Part shown: positions 1-6,279 of the stretch, piece after piece | Numbering within the stretch: position 1 is the first letter of the stretch | Layout: each line of letters starts with the position of its first letter | Assembly: GCA_016649795.1 (NCBI GenBank) | Contig: JAENWZ010000118.1 | Coordinates: 1-6,881, forward strand | Source: Proteiniphilum sp. | GTDB lineage: Bacteria > Bacteroidota > Bacteroidia > Bacteroidales > Dysgonomonadaceae | Direction: 5' to 3' | DNA: 6,881 nt | The notes under the pieces: generated by a model | The model's database searches: none | Told to the model about the DNA's origin: nothing | The model's input: the letters and a program-made list of their open reading frames with translations, nothing else | Program-made: the position numbers and the translations under genes

Positions 1-626
1 GGTTGTTAAGTATTCGGAATGTAGATCAGCTCGATATTAATCTTCAGAATGAATTATTGAATATTCTCACCAAACAAAACAGAGATGATGATTTTACACA
101 AGTGATTGTCAGCACAGAGAAAAAAGAGGTGGAGTTACAAATAATACTCATACCCAAGCTTTATCATTTGCTTAAAAAGAATTGTATAATGCTTCCTACA
201 CTGAAAGGGAAGAAACAGGTAATCGCTACTTTCATCTCTTATTTCCTCAGATTTGCCAATTTTACCTTGGATAAGGATATAGAGAGTATTGATCCGAAAC
301 TGCTGGAGCAACTGATTGATTATTCCTGGCCCGGGAATATTCAGGAGCTAAAGAATATGATCATGAAAGCTGCTTTGCTTAGCGAAGGAAAACAGATATC
401 GGTGAAAATTGCGCCAGAGCTTTTCGGCAGAACTGATTCAAAAAAAGAGAATCGCTCCACGGCAGTGAATCCAATCCACAAACTTCGTAAGGAAAATTAC
501 GAAAAAGAAAAAATACTGGAGGCACTTGAGTTGGCCAGGGGGAATAAAACAATGGCCGCATCCATATTGAATATAGACCGAAAAACGTTGTACAATAAAA
601 TGAAATTATACAACGTGTCGATATAG
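1..626 (+). CDS. NtrC-type response regulator, C-terminal part (degenerate AAA+ domain plus Fis-type HTH), 5' truncated
   Basis: This is the end of a transcriptional regulator of the NtrC/sigma54-activator family. The reading frame is open to the window edge and the family is about 450 residues long, so the TTG at position 3 is probably internal. Numbering from that codon, residues 1-140 align with the second half of a sigma54-interaction AAA+ domain, including the WPGNIQELKN block (109-118). Residues 168-205 are a Fis-type helix-turn-helix with the typical pattern GNKTMAASILNIDRKTLYNK. The ATPase parts look eroded. The Walker B Asp-Glu is replaced by Arg5-Asn6, both arginines of the usual FREDLxxRL segment are lost (Ile50 and Leu56), and the arginine of GNVRE is Gln114. 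The N-terminal receiver, Walker A and GAFTGA loop lie outside the window. I infer a DNA-binding regulator that may work without ATP hydrolysis, probably the phosphorelay partner of the kinase that follows. The family call is firm; the mechanism is inferred. Confidence 0.85.
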   Translation, partial: LLSIRNVDQLDINLQNELLNILTKQNRDDDFTQVIVSTEKKEVELQIILIPKLYHLLKKNCIMLPTLKGKKQVIATFISYFLRFANFTLDKDIESIDPKLLEQLIDYSWPGNIQELKNMIMKAALLSEGKQISVKIAPELFGRTDSKKENRSTAVNPIHKLRKENYEKEKILEALELARGNKTMAASILNIDRKTLYNKMKLYNVSI

Positions 627-652
627 AATTGATATTTTCTTATTTTGTTGAT

Positions 653-3154
653 ATGGGGAAAAAAGAATCTTCCAGGATAAAGTTCGTTGTTATTGCAGGG
701 AACGTATTGGTAGTTGCCGTTTTAGTCATAGGCTTACTAGCCATTTATCGCAATCTGGTGGTTTTTTCCGAAAACAGAATCAAGAACGAAGATCTTTCAG
801 AACTGTTGATCGTGGGAAACACACTTTCCAAACTCTACGAAATAGAAAGCGATCAAAACCTCTTCTCTGCGGAAAGTGCGCAACAATATTTCCTCAAATA
901 TGACTCTATTGTTCCGGAGATTAACACCCATCTCGATACGTTAAAGCAGCTGACCAATGACTCAGCGCGTGTTGCAAAACTGGATACGATTCAATTTTTA
1001 ATAGGGGATAAAAAAGAGAATCTTAAGATTGTGGCCGTTCTGCTCGACTCCATCCGTCAAGCACCTAGAATTACCCGTCATTTGGAGAGCAGCTATGTTA
1101 CCAGAGAGATGAACAGGGAAATTTCCGATTATTTTACAAACAGGAATTTTAGTACTTCCAACAAGAACAAAAGTGATACAAGTGTCGTTTTGGGGAAACG
1201 AAGAGGTTTCCTGGATCGCTTGCGTAATGTTTTTGTTGCATCGCAGGATTCGACTATTGTGATAGAAACCAAATCGGTCATGGCGGATAATGATTTTAAG
1301 TTAGTCGTCGATACTATCATCAATAAGGTGCGCTATTCAGAAAGAGTTGATCTGGAACGTCAGAAGCAATTCCAACTTGCTTTTATACTGCGACAGGGAG
1401 AGATGAGTCATACAAACCGTATGCTTACCGCCCGCATCGATGATCTGCTGAAAGGCATTGAACAGGAGGAGTTGAGAAAGTCCCTTCAGCTTATCAGAGA
1501 TAAAGATCATGCACTCTCCAGCTCACAACAAACAATGCTTCTTGTTTCCTCTCTGGCTGTATTCATTGCGATTATTTTCGGTATTCTCTTTCTGATTGAT
1601 ATAAATAAACGTCAGCGTTACAGAAGGCAGCTGGAAGCGTCCAACAAAAGGATCTCAGAGTTGCTTGCATCACGGGAGAAGCTAATGCTCACTATTTCAC
1701 ATGACATTAAAGCGCCCATGAGCTCTATTCTAGGCTATATCGAATTGATGGATGGCAGGATCGATCAGGAGAAAAGAGATCTCTATCTCAGTAATATGAA
1801 GAATTCGGGTGCACATGTCCTCCAACTTATATCCATGCTGCTCGATTATCATAAAATTGAAGCAGGTACCTGGCAGCTGAATGAAAGAAATTTCAATCTG
1901 CACCAGCTTGTGCGTGAAACAGTGTCTTGCTTTAAGCCGCTGGCACTTCAAAAAGGACTCAAATATATCGATAAGAGCAGTATCCCTGAGGAGTTGACCA
2001 GTTATGGCGATCACTATGTGATCAGACAGATATTGAGCAATATCATCTCCAACGCGATTAAATATACTGCTATAGGGGAGGTAAAGATAGTTGCAATAGT
2101 GGAGACAGGAGATTCCGGCAACAGATTGATATTTTCTGTGTCCGACACCGGAGCAGGAATAGCCAGTGCAGATCAACAGCTTATTTTTCGGGAGTTTCAT
2201 CGACTGGATAATAGGTCTTACAGTGATCTGCCTGTTGAAGGAACCGGTCTGGGGCTGGCGATCACGAAAGGGTTCGTTGATCAGCTCGAGGGTGTGATCC
2301 ACCTGAATTCTGAAAAGGAGAAAGGGTCTGAATTTATCGTGGAGTTACCGCTTAAGCCGCAGTCAGAGGGAGATAACAACTTTGCGGATATTGCCGGACA
2401 TGAGTCAGACCTGGAGAATGTTTCTGTTTTGGTTGTAGATGATGACCCGATGCAACTGATGATGACCAATGAGATGCTTCTGAAAAAGAAAATGAAATGC
2501 ATTACTGAGACCGATCCCGGAAATGTGCCCACTCATTTATATGAGGGCTCTATTGATATTCTTTTTATCGATATCCAGATGCCTCAGATCAATGGTATTG
2601 ATCTTGTGGGAAAATTGCAAAGCATCAACCAAACAAGAATGATTCCTATCATTGCACTTTCCGCCAGATCGGATCTCTCCAGATCGGATATTCAGGCGAA
2701 AGGATTTACCGATTTTCTTGCCAAACCATTCACTTCGTATCAGCTCTACGAAATCATTTCCTGCTATGTGAATAATTTTACAGGGGTGGAGAGAGTTCTG
2801 TCAGATCATTCAGAATGGGAAAATGCAAAAGGTGTGGGGGCGCTAATAGAATTTGTAAAGGATGACCACTCCTCTTCCAGCAATATATTAAAGATGTTTA
2901 TCGATGAAACTACGGAGCACATTTATCTTTTGAAAGATGCTTTTGCACAAAAAGATTATAAGAGCGCTGCTACTATATCGCACAAAATTATGCCCCTGTT
3001 CCGTATGATGGGAGGCAAGTCACAAATCAGAATGCTGGCACAACTGGAAAAAGAACGACCGTTGACAGAGAAAGAGGAAGTCGAGCTGCTGGAAATGTTA
3101 ATGGGGAGTGTTGCTGACGCTGTTGCGCTTGAAAATGAGATAGCTCAGGATTGA
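653..3154 (+). CDS. Tripartite hybrid sensor histidine kinase (HisKA-HATPase-REC-HPt), inner membrane
   Basis: This is a membrane sensor kinase of about 833 residues. I chose ATG 653; the frame also has a TTG at 629, but the ATG gives a short basic N-terminus directly before the first membrane segment (about 11-32). A mostly helical outer region of about 260 residues follows and matches no sensor fold I recognise. The second membrane segment is at about 295-317. In the cytoplasm come HisKA with phospho-acceptor His350 (ISHDIKAP), HATPase with N box Asn463/Asn467, DTGAGI from 498 and GTGLGLA from 530, then a receiver with acidic pocket Asp596-598, phospho-acceptor Asp640, Ser670 and Lys691. 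A C-terminal HPt-like helical domain carries His777 (SHKIMP...MMGG). All phosphorelay residues are present, so His350 to Asp640 to His777 transfer, then to a separate response regulator, is expected. The NtrC-like gene upstream is the obvious partner. The signal sensed is unknown. Confidence 0.93.
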   Translation: MGKKESSRIKFVVIAGNVLVVAVLVIGLLAIYRNLVVFSENRIKNEDLSELLIVGNTLSKLYEIESDQNLFSAESAQQYFLKYDSIVPEINTHLDTLKQLTNDSARVAKLDTIQFLIGDKKENLKIVAVLLDSIRQAPRITRHLESSYVTREMNREISDYFTNRNFSTSNKNKSDTSVVLGKRRGFLDRLRNVFVASQDSTIVIETKSVMADNDFKLVVDTIINKVRYSERVDLERQKQFQLAFILRQGEMSHTNRMLTARIDDLLKGIEQEELRKSLQLIRDKDHALSSSQQTMLLVSSLAVFIAIIFGILFLIDINKRQRYRRQLEASNKRISELLASREKLMLTISHDIKAPMSSILGYIELMDGRIDQEKRDLYLSNMKNSGAHVLQLISMLLDYHKIEAGTWQLNERNFNLHQLVRETVSCFKPLALQKGLKYIDKSSIPEELTSYGDHYVIRQILSNIISNAIKYTAIGEVKIVAIVETGDSGNRLIFSVSDTGAGIASADQQLIFREFHRLDNRSYSDLPVEGTGLGLAITKGFVDQLEGVIHLNSEKEKGSEFIVELPLKPQSEGDNNFADIAGHESDLENVSVLVVDDDPMQLMMTNEMLLKKKMKCITETDPGNVPTHLYEGSIDILFIDIQMPQINGIDLVGKLQSINQTRMIPIIALSARSDLSRSDIQAKGFTDFLAKPFTSYQLYEIISCYVNNFTGVERVLSDHSEWENAKGVGALIEFVKDDHSSSSNILKMFIDETTEHIYLLKDAFAQKDYKSAATISHKIMPLFRMMGGKSQIRMLAQLEKERPLTEKEEVELLEMLMGSVADAVALENEIAQD

Positions 3155-3155
3155 A

Positions 3156-4055
3156 ATGGCAAGCAATTCCGAAATCGATAAATACAAAAGATACCTGCTG
3201 CTTGAGAAAGGACTGTCGGCCAATACGATTGATGCATATATGACCGACTTGCAAAAACTGGTCGTTTTCTCCGAAGCACGTCAACTTAACTCATCAACCG
3301 TTCAACAGAGTGATCTGGAGGAGTTCCTCGCAGAGTTGCACGACAACAACATTTCAGCCCGATCCACCGCACGCATTATTTCCGGTATAAAATCTTTTTT
3401 TCGTTTCCTCTTGTTGGATCATTTCCGTGAAGATGATCCCAGTGAACTGCTGGAAGCACCTAAAATTGGGCTGAAGCTCCCTGTTGTATTGACTGTGGAA
3501 GAGATCGATTCGTTGTTGGATGTCATTGATCTCTCCACAGCCGAGGGTACACGCAATTATGCCATTATTGAGACACTATACAGTTGCGGTTTACGAATCT
3601 CGGAGCTCACCAACCTCCGTTTTTCCGACCTCTACCCGGATGAGGGTTTTATCCGCGTGGAAGGGAAGGGTAGTAAGCAGCGGCTGATCCCTATTTCCGG
3701 AACTGCCATACAAAAAATAAGGAATTGGCTTCCTTACCGCAATCAGATCACCATAAAAAAAGGAAGCGAAGATATTGTTTTTGTTAGTTCGCGGGGTAAA
3801 GCCATTTCGCGCGTCACAGTTTTCTACTATATCAAACAGTATGCCGAAGCGGTGGGACTGCAAAAGAAAATCAGTCCGCATGTGTTTCGTCATTCGTTTG
3901 CCACCCACCTTCTGGAGAGAGGCGCCAACATTCGTGTGATCCAAGAGATGCTGGGACATGAGAAGATAACCACCACAGAAATTTATACGCACATCGACCG
4001 CCATTTTCTCAGACAGGAAATTATCGAACATCATCCAAGAAACAAAAAAAATTAA
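3156..4055 (+). CDS. xerD: Tyrosine recombinase XerD
   Basis: This is a 299-residue site-specific recombinase that, with XerC or a homologue, resolves chromosome dimers at dif near the terminus. An N-terminal SAM-like DNA-binding domain (about 1-95, with the LSANTIDAYMTDL pattern) is followed by the catalytic domain (about 108-290). All six active-site residues are visible: Arg147 (CGLRISEL), Lys171 (GKGSKQR), His242 and Arg245 (HVFRHSFATHLLE), His268 (MLGHEK) and nucleophile Tyr277 (EIYTHI). Length and motifs fit housekeeping XerD rather than an integron or phage integrase. XerC versus XerD cannot be settled without a tree, but the SANTIDAYMTDL-type N-terminus favours XerD. The ATG lies one base after the kinase stop codon, which suggests co-transcription and translational coupling. 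A heptad repeat array begins at its stop codon. Confidence 0.93.
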   Translation: MASNSEIDKYKRYLLLEKGLSANTIDAYMTDLQKLVVFSEARQLNSSTVQQSDLEEFLAELHDNNISARSTARIISGIKSFFRFLLLDHFREDDPSELLEAPKIGLKLPVVLTVEEIDSLLDVIDLSTAEGTRNYAIIETLYSCGLRISELTNLRFSDLYPDEGFIRVEGKGSKQRLIPISGTAIQKIRNWLPYRNQITIKKGSEDIVFVSSRGKAISRVTVFYYIKQYAEAVGLQKKISPHVFRHSFATHLLERGANIRVIQEMLGHEKITTTEIYTHIDRHFLRQEIIEHHPRNKKN

Positions 4056-4194
4056 GAATTAAAAGTGAATAATGAACAGTGAACAGTGGAAGTTGAAATA
4101 TAGCTGACTGCTGACTGTTGAGTGTTAAGTGCTGAAAGCTGATTGCTGATTGCTTACCGCTGACCGCTGAGAACTGAATCCTGAAATCTGTGAA
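4052..4194 (+). repeat. Degenerate 7-base tandem periodicity downstream of xerD
   Basis: A seven-base rhythm runs from the xerD stop codon for about 143 bases. The first seven units begin at 4052, 4059, 4066, 4073, 4080, 4087 and 4094, with the best copies TGAACAG at 4073 and 4080. After a phase slip at 4101-4104, thirteen units run from 4104 to 4194 with consensus CTGANTG. These include two exact CTGACTG copies (4104, 4111) and two exact CTGATTG copies (4139, 4146). Most units carry TGA, or TAA as a variant. Because 7 leaves remainder 1 when divided by 3, stop codons recur in each of the three forward frames. No coding potential or clean hairpin is seen. The function is unknown: slippage debris, a protein-binding array or a gene-end insulator are all possible. 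Confidence 0.8.
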
Positions 4195-4360
4195 TAAAAT
4201 AATGAGAAAAAGAGTCCTCGCTCCAAGATAATTTCATATATTTGCTCATTGATTTGTTCGTTAAGCTAAATGAATAAAGGGAAAGCTTACACATCTTTTG
4301 CTCAAACAGACAGAAAAACAAACTTTAGGGAAATAAAACATATTAAAAAGAGATATCATC
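4056..4360. other. Non-coding gap between xerD and dnaN
   Basis: These 305 bases separate the signalling/xerD block from the replication block. The left part (to 4194) is the heptad array. The right part (about 4195-4360) is AT-rich and holds the candidate promoter at 4237-4244 and an A-rich dnaN leader. I see no tRNA, no small reading frame worth reporting, and no GC-rich stem followed by a T run that would make a convincing intrinsic terminator. No Shine-Dalgarno core stands before the dnaN ATG, which is normal for Bacteroidota. Confidence 0.75.
4237..4244 (+). promoter_or_regulatory. Candidate -7 promoter element (TATATTTG) for dnaN
   Basis: TATATTTG matches the Bacteroidota -7 consensus TAnnTTTG exactly and lies 116 bases before the dnaN ATG in AT-rich DNA. 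No convincing TTTG-type -33 element is found about 19-21 bases upstream (around 4211-4217), so this rests on one half of the consensus. If it is used, the dnaN transcript would have a leader of roughly 105-110 nucleotides, and transcription would start downstream of the heptad array. Confidence 0.4.
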
Positions 4361-5485
4361 ATGAAATTTGTAGTATCAAGCGCCACGTTGTTGAATCATT
4401 TACAGGCCATTAGCAGAGTCATCAATTCAAAAAACACGTTACCAATTCTGGATTGCTTTTTGTTAGACTTGAAGGGCAACATGCTCTCACTTACGGCAGC
4501 CGACAGTGAAACGCGACTGGAAACTGTGGTGGAGGTGAATAGTGCTGAAGGTGAGGGAAGCCTGGCCATCAACGCAAAGAACCTGCTCGATCCGCTTCGC
4601 GAATTGCCCGACCAACCGCTAACGTTCGATATTAACGATGAAACACTTGAGGTGTTTATCTATTACCATAACGGGAAATATAATTTCGTGGGATTAAAAG
4701 GTGATGAGTACCCTGAACCGAAGGAGCTGAAAGATTCATTCATCACCCTGAATATAGATGCTGAAACGCTTTTCTCCGGTATTAACCGTACTTTGTTTGC
4801 CACTGCCGACGATGAACTGCGTCCCGTGATGAACGGAATCTATTTTGATATCACTGTCGATGATGTTACGTTTGTTGCTTCCGACGGACATAAGCTGGTA
4901 CGCGTAACTACTACCGCCACTAAAGGTGAAGGGCGCTCATCTTTTATCCTGCCCAAGAAACCTGCAAACCTGTTGAAATCACTCCTGCCAAAAGAGACCG
5001 GAACGGTTGAGATCAGGTTCGATGAAAACAATGCATACATCGCCATGTCTGATTATAAGATGGTGTGTCGTTTCGTAGAAGGACGTTACCCCAATTACAA
5101 CTCCGTAATTCCGCAAAATAATCCAAACACATTTACCCTCGACCGTCTGGCATTGCTCAATGCATTGAAGCGAGTGGCCGTTTTCTCCAATCCGGCAAGC
5201 AGCCTGGTGAAACTACAGTTTTCGGAAGATAAGATTGTGGTTTCGGCACAGGATATTGATTTCCTCACAGCTGCTGAAGAGATGATTCCCTGTAGCTATG
5301 ATGGCAATGTGATGAACATTGGTTTTAAAGCAGCTTTTCTTATCGATATCCTCAATAATATTCCCTCTTCCGATGTACGCATGGAGCTTTCCGATCCTTC
5401 ACGGGCCGGTCTTGTCCTTCCGGTGGAGAAAGAAGAAAACGAAGATATGCTGACGCTGCTGATGCCCATGATGTTGAATGATTAA
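4361..5485 (+). CDS. dnaN: DNA polymerase III beta subunit (sliding clamp)
   Basis: This is the replicative sliding clamp, 374 residues, the normal family length. It forms a ring-shaped dimer around DNA that tethers the polymerase and other replication and repair proteins. The N-terminus MKFVVSSATLLNHLQAISRV, the NTLPILDCFLLDL stretch (about 25-37), the AADSETRLE block and the C-terminal LTLLMPMMLND ending (the family's VMPMRL-like tail, part of the partner-binding pocket) identify it. Three clamp domains of about 120 residues each are inferred from length (roughly 1-120, 121-245, 246-374). The ATG at 4361 starts at the conserved first residues. It is not next to dnaA here. It has its own upstream non-coding region with a candidate promoter and leads a likely operon with the exonuclease 12 bases downstream. 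Confidence 0.97.
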   Translation: MKFVVSSATLLNHLQAISRVINSKNTLPILDCFLLDLKGNMLSLTAADSETRLETVVEVNSAEGEGSLAINAKNLLDPLRELPDQPLTFDINDETLEVFIYYHNGKYNFVGLKGDEYPEPKELKDSFITLNIDAETLFSGINRTLFATADDELRPVMNGIYFDITVDDVTFVASDGHKLVRVTTTATKGEGRSSFILPKKPANLLKSLLPKETGTVEIRFDENNAYIAMSDYKMVCRFVEGRYPNYNSVIPQNNPNTFTLDRLALLNALKRVAVFSNPASSLVKLQFSEDKIVVSAQDIDFLTAAEEMIPCSYDGNVMNIGFKAAFLIDILNNIPSSDVRMELSDPSRAGLVLPVEKEENEDMLTLLMPMMLND

Positions 5486-5497
5486 TCAAAATTAAGA

Positions 5498-6268
5498 ATG
5501 CAATTAAACCTCAAAAACCCGCTGGTCTTCTTCGATCTGGAGACTACCGGGATAAACATCACGCACGATCGCATCGTGGAGATTTCTTTCCTGAAAGTAG
5601 ATCCTAACGGTAAAGAAGAGATAAAATCTCGCCGTATCAACCCGGAAATGCCCATACCACCTCAGTCTACTGCCATTCACGGCATTACTGATGAGGATGT
5701 GAAAGATTGCCCTACCTTTAAGCAGGTGGCCAGATCTCTTGCCGACCATCTGGAAGGATGCGATCTGGCGGGATTCAATTCGAGCCGCTTCGACGTACCT
5801 ATGCTGGCGGAAGAGTTCCTTCGTGCCGGTGTGGATTTCGATATGAGCAAGCGTAAGTTTGTGGATGTGCAGATTATCTTTCATAAAAAGGAACAACGCA
5901 CGCTGGAAGCAGCTTATGTTTTTTATTGCGACAAAAAACTGGAAAATGCCCATTCTGCCGAAGCCGATGCTATCGCCACCTACGAAGTGCTGAAATCACA
6001 GCTCGATCGTTATCCTGATCTGACAAATGATATAGAGGTTTTGTCGAAAGATTATTCGAGCTTCAACAACAATGTCGATTTTGCCGGCAGAATCATCTAC
6101 AATGATAAGGGCGTAGAGGTCTTCAATTTCGGGAAACACAGGGGAAAGCCTGTTTCTGAAATATTTAAAAAAGAGCCAAGCTACTACTCCTGGATGATGG
6201 ATGGTGACTTCCCGCTGAATACCAAACAGGTGCTCACACAGATACGATTAAGAGATTTAAACGGATAA
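5498..6268 (+). CDS. DEDDh 3'-5' exonuclease (DnaQ/epsilon-like) with ExoX-like C-terminal module
   Basis: This is a 256-residue exonuclease of the DnaQ superfamily that removes nucleotides from DNA 3' ends with two metal ions. Exo I is FFDLETTG with Asp13 and Glu15, Exo II is GFNSSRFDVP with Asp99, and Exo III is HSAEADA with His152 and Asp157. The set is therefore complete and of the DEDDh type. After a linker, residues about 205-253 (FNFGKHRGKPVSEI, then SYYSWMM and DFPL) resemble the small C-terminal domain of ExoX-like exonucleases, which the classical E. coli epsilon subunit lacks. Its place 12 bases after dnaN suggests a proofreading or repair role at the clamp. Automatic pipelines would probably call it DNA polymerase III epsilon; whether it is the true proofreading subunit is not shown by the sequence. 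Confidence 0.92.
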   Translation: MQLNLKNPLVFFDLETTGINITHDRIVEISFLKVDPNGKEEIKSRRINPEMPIPPQSTAIHGITDEDVKDCPTFKQVARSLADHLEGCDLAGFNSSRFDVPMLAEEFLRAGVDFDMSKRKFVDVQIIFHKKEQRTLEAAYVFYCDKKLENAHSAEADAIATYEVLKSQLDRYPDLTNDIEVLSKDYSSFNNNVDFAGRIIYNDKGVEVFNFGKHRGKPVSEIFKKEPSYYSWMMDGDFPLNTKQVLTQIRLRDLNG

Positions 6269-6279
6269 CCCCTGAATGA

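Noticed and set aside
629..652. TTG 629 as the kinase start
   Set aside because: It adds eight residues of mixed character before a good ATG at 653 that gives a standard basic N-terminus ahead of the first membrane segment. It cannot be fully excluded.
1730..2302. 190-codon open frame on the minus strand inside the kinase gene
   Set aside because: It lies opposite the strongly conserved HisKA and HATPase coding region, and its translation shows no recognisable domain. It is a shadow of the real gene.
2664..2689. Direct repeat CCAGATCGGAT at 2664 and 2679 in the kinase receiver region
   Set aside because: The receiver has normal length here, so this is not a duplication insertion. The repeat reflects two similar Arg-Ser-Asp codon runs.
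3591..4034. 147-codon minus-strand frame inside xerD, and a similar 149-codon frame inside the exonuclease (5504-5953)
   Set aside because: Both sit opposite catalytic motifs of confident genes and show no family pattern.
4075..4119. Possible terminator hairpin using AACAGT (4075-4080 or 4082-4087) and ACTGTT (4114-4119)
   Set aside because: The six-base arms are AT-rich and separated by about 26-33 bases with no following T run. The match is expected by chance from the repeats.
4104..4194. Possible CRISPR array or integrative repeat
   Set aside because: The units are 7 bases with no spacers, far too short for CRISPR, and there are no adjacent cas genes or attachment-site structure.
4056..4360. 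Possible dif site near xerD
   Set aside because: I found no 28-base pair of inverted 11-base arms around a 6-base centre. dif also normally lies at the terminus, not necessarily next to xerD.
5498..5515. QLNLK at the exonuclease N-terminus as a sliding-clamp binding motif
   Set aside because: It only partly fits the QLxLF consensus, lies at the start of the first folded strand, and would probably not be exposed.
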